From Candidatus Heimdallarchaeota archaeon (GTDB lineage: Archaea > Asgardarchaeota > Heimdallarchaeia > JABLTI01), in assembly GCA_023128635.1 (NCBI GenBank), contig JAGMDP010000029.1, positions 1-30,579 of the forward strand: a stretch of 30,579 nt of DNA. Reading direction: 5' to 3'. The stretch's first letter is position 1; every line of letters starts with the position of its first letter. A program made the translations under genes and the position numbers. Under the pieces are notes generated by a model. The model was given only the letters and a program-made list of their open reading frames with translations. It ran no database searches and had not been told where the DNA came from. Positions 7,746 through 16,857 of the stretch are shown here, piece by piece.

Positions 7746-9539
7746 TTGAAAATACATTCAAAGAAACTAACAACTATAGCACTAATCTTATTGGTATTAC
7801 CATTCATTTCATTAGTGTCCTTACAAATAAAAGATGCCGCTGCTGAGAGTCCCACATTAACTGTTCTTGAGGTGACTTCTAGCATTTCTTACCAGATTGA
7901 AGTTTCTGTTGAGATTACATTAACAGGATTCAATTACGATCTTTATACAGAATTTTTGAGATTATATCTTAATCAATCTATTGCTACTATTTTAGCAAAT
8001 GATTATGATGGGTTCAATGCATCTAGAACATTTGGTAGACAAGATGATGCTACATTTGAATCCCAGTTACTTTCACCAGTATTATATAATGGATCACATT
8101 TAGATTCAGCCAATTATAACGTAACTGTTGTTGCTATTACAAATACTGATGAAAAGAGTACTCTAATTGAATGGTCAGGTGGTTATATCTTCATAGATAC
8201 AGATTTACCAGATATTACTTACATTCATCCAAGTGTCGCTCTTGAAGAAGTTTGGGGTATTTATACAGTAGAAACAACTATTGTAGATATTTCAAATATC
8301 AGTTTGGTTGAATTCTTTATAGATAATGATTTGAGATATCAAATCGATAATCCTTTTCCAGGACAAACAAGTTTTACCTGGGACTGGCTTTCCTCACAAG
8401 ATGATAGAGGTGTTCGTTCCGTTAAAGTTAGAGCAATAGATAACAGCTCTGCATATAACAATGATGTGCTTTCTTTCTCTGTTACAGTCGTTGGACCAGA
8501 AATAAGCTATCTTGATCCTATTCCCGCAACAATTGATTTTAATGATACATTAAAACTCAATCTAACAGTTACCGATGCATTCTTTGAGATTGATTCAGTT
8601 TATGCAAATTACTCTATTGATGACGGTCCTTGGGTTTTCACAAAAATGGAGAATCTAACAGTAGATCAATTTAATTATACTTTCGCCAGTTATCCGATTG
8701 ATTCCAAAATCAACTGGGAGATTTTTGCAAATAACACTGATGGTCAATATCATATATTCAAGAATTCTGCTCTTGAATCATGGGAAACATTTTCTGTACA
8801 TTGGGATCACATTTACCCAACGGGAGAAGTAACTCATGACTATCAATTGACAATAGATGATGAAATATTTGTCTTTCTAAATGTAACAGAACAATCCTCT
8901 CTAGACATATGTAATATAAATTATCGAGTTGATGAAGGCGACTGGCAAGAAGTGGCAATGGTGTTAAATGAAACCGGTGTAAACAATACCTGGTACGAAT
9001 ACAAACATAATTTCACTGATGGCTATCCTATCTTTACTCACATACAGTTTTACATATGGTTAAATGATTCAGGAAATAACATCTTAAGACTGGATAATAA
9101 TGGAGATTACTATTCAATTAAAATCATCCCACATGATCTTGTAGCTCCTATTATAACAATAGATGAAATACCAGAAATAATAACTACAATGCAGAACATT
9201 ACAGTAACAGTAACTATTAATGAAACAAGTAATCTGTTATCCGTGGATGTCCTTTACAGGGTTCAAGGAAAACAATACTCTGTAGCAATGAACCAAATCG
9301 CAAGTGATACTTGGACAGCTAGTTTTGTAGTCGTAGCAACAACTGGAAATACCGTTGAACTCTGGGTTAGAGCAATTGATGAATATTACAATACTGCGGA
9401 AACCGATGTTGAAGATTTCGTTGTGGAAGCCGAAAATGCTGGAGTAGCTCATAGTAATTTCTTATTATGGTTGATGTTAATCGTATTAATCATTCTACCA
9501 ATAGTTATTACTTTGCTAATCCTAAGACCACAAAGATAA
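7746..9539 (+). CDS. Secreted, membrane-anchored multi-domain beta-sandwich protein
   Basis: A 597-residue surface protein of no named family. Residues 1-35 are a signal peptide with a basic start (KIHSKK) and the core IALILLVLPFISLVSL, ending near A-A-A-E-S. Residues 40-565 are a series of Ig- or fibronectin-like beta modules of about 90-100 residues, seen from repeated phrases such as FIDTDLPDITYIHP, VRAIDNSSAYNND, YLDPIPATIDFNDTLKLNLTV and ELWVRAIDEYYNT. Many N-x-S/T sequons suggest N-glycosylation, which fits the OST-type gene elsewhere in the window. Residues 570-593 are a C-terminal membrane span followed by RPQR, the usual archaeal cell-surface anchor. Start: TTG at 7746 behind AGGTGA. 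It is probably a cell-envelope or adhesion protein; ligand unknown. Confidence 0.7.
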   Translation: MKIHSKKLTTIALILLVLPFISLVSLQIKDAAAESPTLTVLEVTSSISYQIEVSVEITLTGFNYDLYTEFLRLYLNQSIATILANDYDGFNASRTFGRQDDATFESQLLSPVLYNGSHLDSANYNVTVVAITNTDEKSTLIEWSGGYIFIDTDLPDITYIHPSVALEEVWGIYTVETTIVDISNISLVEFFIDNDLRYQIDNPFPGQTSFTWDWLSSQDDRGVRSVKVRAIDNSSAYNNDVLSFSVTVVGPEISYLDPIPATIDFNDTLKLNLTVTDAFFEIDSVYANYSIDDGPWVFTKMENLTVDQFNYTFASYPIDSKINWEIFANNTDGQYHIFKNSALESWETFSVHWDHIYPTGEVTHDYQLTIDDEIFVFLNVTEQSSLDICNINYRVDEGDWQEVAMVLNETGVNNTWYEYKHNFTDGYPIFTHIQFYIWLNDSGNNILRLDNNGDYYSIKIIPHDLVAPIITIDEIPEIITTMQNITVTVTINETSNLLSVDVLYRVQGKQYSVAMNQIASDTWTASFVVVATTGNTVELWVRAIDEYYNTAETDVEDFVVEAENAGVAHSNFLLWLMLIVLIILPIVITLLILRPQR

Positions 9540-9546
9540 AATGAAT

Positions 9547-9583
9547 GCTCCCCTTAACTGGAGCTTTCTAACTCTTTTTTTTA
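9547..9583 (+). terminator. Hairpin terminator
   Basis: GCTCC (9547-9551) pairs with GGAGC (9560-9564) across an 8-base loop, followed by a pyrimidine-rich stretch ending in a T-run near 9575-9583. It lies just downstream of the secreted-protein stop. Confidence 0.6.
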
Positions 9584-9760
9584 TTTTATTTAGAATTGTT
9601 CTTTTTAGTTATCATCGTTTTGTTAAAAAAATTAATCCGGTTTAATTAGGAATCGTTCACAAATAAATCGCAAACACTATATATGTTTCTGATAAATTAT
9701 GCGAATTCATTCTCAAAAATATGAGAAACCTTAAAACCACTAGAAAGAAGATGAAATATT

Positions 9761-10534
9761 ATGGCACTTTCAAAAATTACTCGGAATATCCTAATAAGTT
9801 TAGGAGTTATTTTAGCAGTAACAACAATTGCAGTTCCATCAATAGTTATACCATTAAGAAATAATAATACAATCAGTTTCAAGCTATTATACAATGCAGG
9901 AATTATGATTGAAACAAAGGACACAAGGATTTATGTTGATCCATACAGTTTGAATTCAGCATATGATGATTTAGATGCAGATTTTATTCTAATTACACAT
10001 CCACATGGAGATCACTATGATCCCACATCACTTAGTTATCTTGATAAAGAAAGCACGACCTATATTATGCCAGAAAACATGTCTGTCGAACTTGCAGTTC
10101 ATGATGGGATTGGCGTAAATCCTGGAGACGAATTAGAATTTGGAAACATAAAGATTACTGCTTTTTACATGTATACATTACCGGTAGATATTTATCCCGC
10201 TAGTCATCCCAAGGCAGCTAATTGGACCAGTTATCTTATTGACATAGATGGATTCACATTTTTCCATGCAGGGGATTCAAAAAACATCGATGAATATAGT
10301 CAACTCACGGGCTTAGTTAATGTAGCTTTATTACCTTTGGGTCCTGGTTGTCAGACAATGACTGACATGGAAGTTGTTAACGCTCTTAATACTATTGAAG
10401 GACAGTACTTTATACCTATTCATTATGGTGGAGGCGCTTGTCAAACATTCATTGCCAACTATGGTTCTTATGTTATGAGTGAATGCCAAATTATTCATCT
10501 TGAATATTGGGGATCTCATGTATTTGAACAATAA
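9761..10534 (+). CDS. Membrane-tethered metallo-beta-lactamase-fold hydrolase (UlaG-like)
   Basis: The 257-residue protein begins with an N-terminal membrane segment (residues 9-31, ILISLGVILAVTTIAVPSIV) that acts as a signal anchor, then a metallo-beta-lactamase domain. Metal motifs are HPHGDHYD at 80-87, SHPKAANWTSYLID near 148 (His), FFHAGDSKN near 167 (Asp) and PIHYGGG near 226 (His). The YNAGIMIETKDTRIYVDPY opening and the short domain fit the UlaG/YtnP-like L-ascorbate lactonase-related branch, whose members vary widely in substrate. The anchor should place the catalytic domain outside the cell. It follows the secreted beta-sandwich gene on the same strand but has its own spacer of about 220 bases with a terminator, so co-transcription is doubtful. 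Substrate unknown. Confidence 0.78.
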   Translation: MALSKITRNILISLGVILAVTTIAVPSIVIPLRNNNTISFKLLYNAGIMIETKDTRIYVDPYSLNSAYDDLDADFILITHPHGDHYDPTSLSYLDKESTTYIMPENMSVELAVHDGIGVNPGDELEFGNIKITAFYMYTLPVDIYPASHPKAANWTSYLIDIDGFTFFHAGDSKNIDEYSQLTGLVNVALLPLGPGCQTMTDMEVVNALNTIEGQYFIPIHYGGGACQTFIANYGSYVMSECQIIHLEYWGSHVFEQ

Positions 10535-10565
10535 TAGTTAAGAATAACTCAAAAATTTCACACAA

Positions 10566-10607
10566 GGCACTGTTAGCAAAATACGGTGCCAATTTTATTT
10601 ATTTTTT
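10566..10607 (+). terminator. Hairpin terminator after the metallo-hydrolase gene
   Basis: GGCAC (10566-10570) pairs with GTGCC (10586-10590), and a T-rich tail continues to about 10607. It lies 30 bases past the stop at 10534. Confidence 0.5.
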
Positions 10608-10687
10608 AGATTGGAGCTCAGACGGCACTAAATATACTAAAATAACTCAAGAATTTATCCTATCTGCAGTGAAGTCTTTTATATTTT

Positions 10688-10715
10688 GTCGACTATTATA
10701 TTATAAGAGGTCGAC
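10688..10715 (+). promoter_or_regulatory. Paired GTCGAC palindromes flanking a TATA-like tract and RBS
   Basis: Two identical 6-bp palindromes, GTCGAC, sit at 10688-10693 and 10710-10715, start-to-start 22 bases (about two helical turns). They flank TATTATATTATAAGAG, and the second overlaps the GAGGT ribosome site of the gene at 10718. The arrangement could be an operator for a dimeric repressor, or an RNA hairpin that hides the RBS. This is inference from pattern only. Confidence 0.35.
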
Positions 10716-10717
10716 GT

Positions 10718-11017
10718 ATGTCGGAAAACAAGGAAGAAATTCCACAAGAAGTTATTTCAACACGTCAATCATTGCATAGTGAAATAGAAGAAATTTTGAT
10801 TAAGAAACTATTCACAGTAGTTGAAAAAATTGATATGCTTCCTAGCGGGGATCTAGATTTCAAACCTTATGATGATAGACTTTTAATTCAGCTTGAAGCT
10901 TTAATCGAGAAGAAATTTGAACAGAAGATATTCAATCAAAGAAAAGATAGACAAATTACATCATTCCTTAGTCAGATCAAAAAAGAGCGCGCAATACGAG
11001 ATTTTAGTCACTCATAA
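10718..11017 (+). CDS. Small charged helical hypothetical protein
   Basis: A 99-residue soluble protein that I do not recognise. It is almost entirely predicted helix: IEEILIKKLFTVVEKIDML, LLIQLEALIEKKFEQKIFNQ, and a basic C-terminus with SQIKKERAIRDFS. There are no cysteines, membrane spans or motifs. Start: ATG at 10718 with GAGGT 6 bases upstream, which also makes it a credible gene despite its size. It is followed by a 254-base AT-rich spacer before the TPR gene. It may be a small regulatory or scaffold protein; nothing in the sequence fixes a role. Confidence 0.55.
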   Translation: MSENKEEIPQEVISTRQSLHSEIEEILIKKLFTVVEKIDMLPSGDLDFKPYDDRLLIQLEALIEKKFEQKIFNQRKDRQITSFLSQIKKERAIRDFSHS

Positions 11018-11271
11018 AACCACACTCTTAATCAATTTCTTCTTTTTTTCTAATTTGGATTAATTATTTTGTTGATTTACTTGTATTTTTCTAAATATAA
11101 TACTCTGAAAAAAAGCTCTTATGTATAATAAGATGAATAATTAAATAAAACTGAAAGGATATATTCTTTAAATACAAACAATAACAAGTATCAAATGAAC
11201 TGGGGAGTTTCATACTGCCAAAAACAAGTTTAGAAAAAGAATTTCTTAAATTTGAGAAAAGTCTTAACAAA

Positions 11272-12678
11272 ATGGAAAAGGAAATTGATTTTACATTAGT
11301 AATTAAGAAATATGCTGAGAGAGAAGATCAATTTAAGGATCTCCCACAATTTTGGATAAACTATGGTAAAATGATTATGACTACAGTTGATCTAAATAAA
11401 GCAATTAAGACAATAGAAAAAGCTCTAGAAATTGATCCAGAAAATACTGATGCTCTAATGAATATTGGTTTTGTTTATTCTTTTATGAATAGAATGAACA
11501 AATTGAAATCTTATTTAGAAAAAGTTCTTAAAATTGATCCAAAACATGAAGAAGCTTGGTATACACTCTCTGAATTCTGGCGAAATAAGGGGCGCATTGA
11601 AAAGCAAATAGATGCTTTAGAGAAATTAATAGAACTATATCCAGAAAACACTAATTATTGGGAGAAATTAATTGGTATTTACAAAAGCAAAAAAGAAGTT
11701 GATAAAATAATCGAAAGCTATACGAGATTAAGAGATTTGCATCCTGAGGTTCCATCTTATTGGTGGATACTTGGGCATCACTATCTCATGACGAAAAAGG
11801 ATTGGGATAATGCAATTCTGATTTTAAAGAAAGCAGTGGAAATGGATGATTCAAAGTTTGAACATCTGAGGGATTTGGGTTATGCGTATATTGCAAATGA
11901 CGATAGAGTAACTGCAATTGATTATCTTGAAAAAGCTCTTAGAATTAATCCTAAGAACAAAAATACTTGGGAAATTTTAATTGCTGCGTATAGAGGGTCA
12001 GGTGATTCTGAGAAAGCCGATGAGACAAAGGAACGAGCAGAAAAATGTCTTTATAGCGATTATACTCTACAAGCATTCTATAAATTTCCTGAAGGCGTTC
12101 AAGACGTCTTGGAGGATTTTGTCAAAGAAGCCATTGTAACAAATGAAGACTGGGATGCCAAAAAGAAAATTGAAAATATGATTATTAAAAATATTAGACC
12201 GATGTTTATTCCGACTTTGCTTGAACTCTCAGATAATAAAATAACTTGGATGATTGATCAATATCAAGGGAAGCTTTCAACAAAACATAACGAGTATCTC
12301 TCAAATCTGAAAGAAATTTATGAGCATTTTAATTCTAAGAAGACAAGCAGTAAGTCGAAAAAAATCATTAAATTAGAAAAAACTTGTTGGCAAGAGCTCC
12401 ATTCTTGTTTTCAATTAGAAGAAAAAGAGAAGAAAGAGAAACTAGAAGAAGTTATTGATATTTTTATAGAAGTTTTAGTGATTAATCCTAAATCCATAGC
12501 TTCTCTTGTTGGTATAGGGGTTGCTCTTATTTCCGGCTCAATTAATCGAAATGATGCTCTTGAATTCTTTGCAAAAGCTTCCATAATAAACGATGAATTA
12601 ACAAATCGCATTTTAACCGAACAACAACAATTATCTAATCTGCAGAAATTGCATAGAGCGGTTTTAGATATCGTTTGA
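11272..12678 (+). CDS. Tetratricopeptide-repeat protein
   Basis: A 468-residue intracellular protein. Residues 10-255 hold about six or seven TPR units, visible as A-x-x-x-L-x-x-A-L-E-I-D-P-x-N phrases: AIKTIEKALEIDPENTDAL, LEKVLKIDPKHEEAW, LEKLIELYPENTNYW, LKKAVEMDDSKFEHL and LEKALRINPKNKNTW. Residues 260-468 are helical and charged, with a possible further repeat near 400. TPRs are protein-interaction scaffolds; the partner is unknown. Start: I give the ATG at 11272, but the frame is open to 11185. The stretch from a CTG at 11215 (peptide LPKTSLEKEFLKFEKSLNK) looks coding and follows GGGGAG by 7 bases, so translation may begin there with a non-standard codon. Confidence 0.78.
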   Translation: MEKEIDFTLVIKKYAEREDQFKDLPQFWINYGKMIMTTVDLNKAIKTIEKALEIDPENTDALMNIGFVYSFMNRMNKLKSYLEKVLKIDPKHEEAWYTLSEFWRNKGRIEKQIDALEKLIELYPENTNYWEKLIGIYKSKKEVDKIIESYTRLRDLHPEVPSYWWILGHHYLMTKKDWDNAILILKKAVEMDDSKFEHLRDLGYAYIANDDRVTAIDYLEKALRINPKNKNTWEILIAAYRGSGDSEKADETKERAEKCLYSDYTLQAFYKFPEGVQDVLEDFVKEAIVTNEDWDAKKKIENMIIKNIRPMFIPTLLELSDNKITWMIDQYQGKLSTKHNEYLSNLKEIYEHFNSKKTSSKSKKIIKLEKTCWQELHSCFQLEEKEKKEKLEEVIDIFIEVLVINPKSIASLVGIGVALISGSINRNDALEFFAKASIINDELTNRILTEQQQLSNLQKLHRAVLDIV

Positions 12679-12825
12679 TTTATGTAATATTAAAAGTCGG
12701 GATCTCAAGACTATTATCTTTTTTATTACAAAAAATAAATGAATCTTTTTAAATTATGTAAATATACTATTGTTGTTTGTACTTTAGAATAAAATTTACT
12801 TTCTTATTAAAGGCTAGGGTGAAGG

Positions 12826-14799
12826 ATGTCATATAAAGTAGGAATAGGAATGTATGATTGCACTGGTCCAGCTGCAGATCAAACTATGATGGGTTATTCA
12901 GATTCTGAACAAAGAACATTAGGAATTGCTGATAGGCAATGGGTTCGAGCTTTTGTTATTAAAGATAAAAATAGTAACTATCTATGTTTAGCAGTTGCTG
13001 ATATAGGTATGATTTTTCAATCAATCAAAAATGAAGTTTTAAAGCGTTTACCAAAGAAAATAATTAGTGTTTTAAAAACAGATAATATAATGCTAAGTGC
13101 AACACACACTCATTCTGGACCCGCAGGTTATTCATATTATCCTATTTTTAATATATCTAGCAAAGGTTTCTGTAAACTAACTTTCGAAGCTATTGTTGAT
13201 GGTTTTGTTCAAGCAATTATTAGAGCTTGGAAAAACATGAAACCAGCTAGTATTTTTATCAATACAAGTGAGCTTTTGGATTGTGGGGGACAAAGATCTC
13301 GAGAAGCTTGGGAAAGCAACCCTCAAGAAGAAAGAGACAAATATGGTGATGCTGATAAATCAATAACATTATTGAAGTTCGTTGATATTTCCGGAAAGTT
13401 ATTTGGTACTATTGTTTTCTATGCATTACATTCAACTTCTATTGGTATAAAAAATCGTTTAATATCTTCAGATAATAGAGGATACGCATCTAGATTTTTG
13501 GAACGAATGTTTGAAAACGATCCTTATAATTACAATCCAAATTTTATAGCTGCTTTTCCCAATGCAAATGGTGCTGATGTTAGTCCAAATGTTGGGTTAG
13601 GTCATCCTCCCGGTGGGGAAGAAGATTATAGAAGAATGAAGGTAATTTGTGATAAACTAATTCAAAAAACACTACAAATGATAAATTCTGAATCAGAAGA
13701 AATTTTCGGCAACATTAAATATGGTCAGATGAATGTTGATTTAGCGAATATACAAATTAATGGTACTAATAGAAGAACATGTGATGGAGCACTTGGAGTA
13801 AGCATTACAGGTGCATCAAGTGAGGATAATTCATCTCCAGTGCCAATATTTGTGGAAGGACTGACTAAATCTGAATTCCTAAAAGGTGATGTATCCCGTA
13901 AATATTCCTTTCGAAACAAAGTCCTGACATTTTTCTTGGATTTAATTTGGCACGATATAGATGATCCCGAGTGGGTAGAAGCTCAAGGCGAAAAACCCAT
14001 TTTAGTACCTGTTGGCAGAGCTAAGTTTCGAGGCATGCTTTTTTATCCTCATATTTTTCCATTTCAGATTTTCAAATTAGGATCTGTATGCATTACTGGT
14101 TTTCCTGGTGAGATGACATCAATGGCAGGAATACGGTTAAAAAATAAAATACTCTGCGCATTCAAAGGAACAGAAGTAAAATATAGTATACTTAATTGTT
14201 ATGCAAACTCATTCGCACATTATACAACAACAAAGGAAGAATATAGTCAGCAACATTATGAGGGAGCAAGCACCTTGTTTGGTCCAAATCAACTGGAAGC
14301 CATACAGCAAGAATATCAAAAATTGTCTGAAATGATACGAGATAACGAAACTATACCTCAAGGTGTATCATTTCCAAAATTTTCATCCAGACTGAAAAGA
14401 TTCCGTACACGAGTAAAATTTGATGATGATCCAATGGGAAAAGATTATGGGGATGTCTTAACTCAACCAAACTCCTCCTATAATTGCGAAGATAAAGTGC
14501 TTGTGGAATTTATTGGTGCTAACCCTAGAAATAATCTTAGAACGATGGATACGTTTCTAGAAATTCAAAGAACAATGAATGGTGCTTGGGAAACAGTTTA
14601 CAGAGATTTAGATTTTGAAACACGATTTCATTGGAAAAGAAAAGGAATTGCTCATTCAATAATAACTATTGTATTCGCTATTCCAAAAACTGAGAAACCA
14701 GGTGAATATAGAATTGTTTACAAAGGTGATTCAAAATCACGGTGGACAAAGAAAATCACTCCTTACATTGGGATTTCTGATTCTTTTGAAGTTTTATAA
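12826..14799 (+). CDS. Neutral/alkaline non-lysosomal ceramidase-like hydrolase
   Basis: A 657-residue protein covering the catalytic and C-terminal beta domains of neutral ceramidase, which splits ceramides or N-acyl amides into an amine base and a fatty acid. It opens with VGIGMYDCTGPAADQTMMGY, matching the family start. Zn ligands are apparent: His96 in SATHTHSGP and His202 in ALHSTS. The nucleophile is Ser253 in NANGADVSPN, where the family has G-D-V-S-P-N. SVCITGFPGEMTSMAG, near residue 425, matches the family's Zn-binding Glu region. The C-terminus is a beta-sandwich. There is no signal peptide or membrane segment, unlike secreted bacterial and animal enzymes, so it may act inside the cell. 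Start: ATG at 12826 with GGGTGA just upstream. It is the first gene of a lipid-related block; the natural substrate in an archaeon is unknown. Confidence 0.85.
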   Translation: MSYKVGIGMYDCTGPAADQTMMGYSDSEQRTLGIADRQWVRAFVIKDKNSNYLCLAVADIGMIFQSIKNEVLKRLPKKIISVLKTDNIMLSATHTHSGPAGYSYYPIFNISSKGFCKLTFEAIVDGFVQAIIRAWKNMKPASIFINTSELLDCGGQRSREAWESNPQEERDKYGDADKSITLLKFVDISGKLFGTIVFYALHSTSIGIKNRLISSDNRGYASRFLERMFENDPYNYNPNFIAAFPNANGADVSPNVGLGHPPGGEEDYRRMKVICDKLIQKTLQMINSESEEIFGNIKYGQMNVDLANIQINGTNRRTCDGALGVSITGASSEDNSSPVPIFVEGLTKSEFLKGDVSRKYSFRNKVLTFFLDLIWHDIDDPEWVEAQGEKPILVPVGRAKFRGMLFYPHIFPFQIFKLGSVCITGFPGEMTSMAGIRLKNKILCAFKGTEVKYSILNCYANSFAHYTTTKEEYSQQHYEGASTLFGPNQLEAIQQEYQKLSEMIRDNETIPQGVSFPKFSSRLKRFRTRVKFDDDPMGKDYGDVLTQPNSSYNCEDKVLVEFIGANPRNNLRTMDTFLEIQRTMNGAWETVYRDLDFETRFHWKRKGIAHSIITIVFAIPKTEKPGEYRIVYKGDSKSRWTKKITPYIGISDSFEVL

Positions 14800-14828
14800 A
14801 CTAAATTTTCTATATTTATAGAAGTAAT

Positions 14829-14857
14829 TGGTGGACCCGGCTGGATTCGAACCACGG
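14829..14857 (-). pseudogene. tRNA 3'-end remnant (T-arm, acceptor strand and CCA)
   Basis: On the minus strand this reads as the end of a tRNA: GG-TTCGAAT-CC T-loop, acceptor 3' strand CGGGTCC, discriminator A and encoded CCA, followed by AATTA. No matching 5' acceptor (GGACCCG) or anticodon arm is found within the next 100 bases, and the T-stem keeps only 3 good pairs. It lies 29 bases after the ceramidase stop. Over the 25 bases from CCA to the T-loop it shares 22 with the intact tRNA-Ile at 17895. It is read as a decayed tRNA end or old attachment-site copy. Confidence 0.55.
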
Positions 14858-14943
14858 TTTTTTCATTTAACAGATGTATCATTATTGATAGTTCTACAGC
14901 AAATTAATATAGAAATACAATAATTAAAAGTAAAAAGTATGGA

Positions 14944-15834
14944 ATGATTGAAGAAATGAGTGAAAAAACTAAGAAGCTTGGTCTTATAGCTGATTCTTCA
15001 TGTGATATTCCAATTTCAACTATTGAAAATTATGATATAACTATAATATCTGTTAATGTTATTTTTGATAATGAGATAAGAATACCATATGTTGATCTTA
15101 CTACAGAACAAATCTTTGAAAAAATTGTAGCGGAAAATGCAGTACCTACTACCGGTCTTCCACCACCTAAGAGATACAAAGAAGCATTTGACAAAGTGCT
15201 CGACAAATACGAAGAAGTAATTTTTCTTACAGCTTCAAAAGACCTAAGTGGATTATGGGAGAATGCAGTAAAACATGCAAAAGAGATACCAAATGAAAAA
15301 ATAACTGTTGTAGATACAAGAAATTCAATTCATCCATTTGGATTAATTGTATTGAAAGTAGCGAGAATGATAGAAAATGGTCTAAATAAAGAAGAGATCT
15401 TGAATAAGGTATCTAATGATCTAATACCTAATGCTCGATTTGAAGCTTTTCTTGGAACATTGGAATTTTTGAAAAGATCTGGAAGGATAGCTGGTTTACA
15501 ACATCTTATGGGCGAATTATTCCAATTCAAACCATGTATAACAATAAAAGATGGTGTGGTTGCATCCCATGGAAAAGTCCGTGGTGAGAAAGCAAAAATG
15601 AAATATTTAAAAAATCTAGGAGAAAAAATTGTTAATTTTCTACCGGAAAATGAAACATTTGTAGTCATGCATTCAACTAATAAGGAAAAAGCAAATGAAC
15701 TAAAGGATTATCTTCATAAAGTATCAAACAAGGATTTAGAAATACTAATTTGGGAAACAGGTCCAGCATCGAGTGTTCACCTCGGACCAGGATTACTTGG
15801 ATTAGCATGGATTGGTCCTGCATTTGAAGATTAA
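14944..15834 (+). CDS. DegV family fatty-acid-binding protein (FakB-like)
   Basis: The 296-residue protein has the two-domain DegV fold. Motifs in order are IADSSCDIP near residue 16, PTTGLPPPKRYKEAF near 75 (family T-S-x-P-S), TASKDLSGLWENAV near 99 (family S-S-x-L-S-G-T), TVVDTRNSIHPFGLIVL near 121, GTLEFLKRSGRIAG near 167, FKPCITIKDGVV near 194, and the C-terminal VHLGPGLLGLAW. DegV proteins bind a long-chain fatty acid; bacterial FakB presents it to the kinase FakA, yielding acyl-phosphate. A PlsY-like gene, which uses acyl-phosphate, lies two genes downstream on the same strand, making that role attractive. FakA is not in the window. Start: ATG at 14944, although an ATG at 14956 is also possible and neither has a clear RBS. 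Confidence 0.85.
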   Translation: MIEEMSEKTKKLGLIADSSCDIPISTIENYDITIISVNVIFDNEIRIPYVDLTTEQIFEKIVAENAVPTTGLPPPKRYKEAFDKVLDKYEEVIFLTASKDLSGLWENAVKHAKEIPNEKITVVDTRNSIHPFGLIVLKVARMIENGLNKEEILNKVSNDLIPNARFEAFLGTLEFLKRSGRIAGLQHLMGELFQFKPCITIKDGVVASHGKVRGEKAKMKYLKNLGEKIVNFLPENETFVVMHSTNKEKANELKDYLHKVSNKDLEILIWETGPASSVHLGPGLLGLAWIGPAFED

Positions 15835-15955
15835 TGGAACTAAAATCTATTTGCATATCGCATCCTATTTCGTACACCATAACCAGAATCATTAGCTACC
15901 AATAACTTAAGTTTAAGCGTAATAATTATTAACTAATCTTCTTTTTTACAAAGAC

Positions 15956-16825
15956 ATGGCTCTAACTGAAGAAGAAGCTTACAAGAAATTCCTTAAAGCA
16001 GAATATGAAGAATATGCAGAAGAACGCTATTTTACAGTGTCCGATGGTTCGCAAATTAGAGTTTTGTTATCAAAGGCTCCTAAAGAAGAATACAATGAAC
16101 TTACCTTTGTATTAATTGCAGGTTGGAATACTGTTGTCTCTGGATGGGACGAAGTTCTACTAGAAGCTATGAAAGACTTCGATGTAGTGTATATTGAAAC
16201 AAGGGAAAAAGGTTCAAGTATTGTAGTTAAAAATGCTAAGTTTGATATGGATCGTTTTTCATCTGATATTCAAGAGATAATTGAAGAATTACAAATTAAT
16301 CAGAAGAAAATGATACTCTTTTCTTCTTCATTAGGAACAATATGTACAGCCCATGGACTTGGCAATAAAAAGTTCAAACCTTTTCTTACATACTTTGTAG
16401 GTCCAGTTCATAGATTTGAAATGCCCAAGGGATCAAGAATCTATATGTATCTAGTACCCAACTGTTTTCTTACAGTAACAAAACCAATATGGAAATGGTG
16501 GATTCGAAAAAGAAAAAGTGAGAATCCTGAACAAGCTGCGAAATACATCCGTGCTTTAGAAGAAGCAGAAGCTAAGAAGTGGAGAGCTACTGCATATGCT
16601 AATGCATGGGTTGATTTTCTTGATATGTATGAAAAAATAGCGGTTAGGAATTATATTGTTGGTATGGAAAAGGACAAAATGCATGAGAGAGGGATATCAA
16701 TGAGAATTCATGAAAGAATGGAAAATTCAACTTACATTGATCTTGAAACCAACAAAAAAACGCATTCAGCAGAAATGGTCAAAGTTGTTAGGCAACATTT
16801 ATCAGATATTAAAAAAGAGAAGTAA
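15956..16825 (+). CDS. Alpha/beta-hydrolase fold protein
   Basis: A 289-residue soluble protein with alpha/beta-hydrolase features. LTFVLIAGWNTVVSGWDEVL near residue 48 is the oxyanion-loop strand, DVVYIETREKGSS follows, and MILFSSSLGT near 120 is the nucleophile elbow. That elbow reads S-x-S-x-G rather than G-x-S-x-G, with the central Ser preserved. Near residues 165-200 a cap-like helical region rich in W, K and R (PIWKWWIRKRKSENPEQ) could bind membranes or a lipid tail. A C-terminal His (NKKTHSAEMVKVV) is the likely catalytic base. It sits between the DegV-like and PlsY-like genes, 33 bases before the latter, so an esterase or thioesterase acting on fatty acyl chains is a reasonable inference. 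Exact substrate unknown. Start: ATG at 15956, RBS weak. Confidence 0.65.
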   Translation: MALTEEEAYKKFLKAEYEEYAEERYFTVSDGSQIRVLLSKAPKEEYNELTFVLIAGWNTVVSGWDEVLLEAMKDFDVVYIETREKGSSIVVKNAKFDMDRFSSDIQEIIEELQINQKKMILFSSSLGTICTAHGLGNKKFKPFLTYFVGPVHRFEMPKGSRIYMYLVPNCFLTVTKPIWKWWIRKRKSENPEQAAKYIRALEEAEAKKWRATAYANAWVDFLDMYEKIAVRNYIVGMEKDKMHERGISMRIHERMENSTYIDLETNKKTHSAEMVKVVRQHLSDIKKEK

Positions 16826-16857
16826 TTGTAATATTACAACTATAACAGGAGATTTAT

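Noticed and set aside
14829..14940. A complete intron-containing tRNA at the first remnant
   Set aside because: I searched the minus-strand sequence upstream for a matching 5' acceptor and an anticodon stem and found none, so only a 3' remnant is called.
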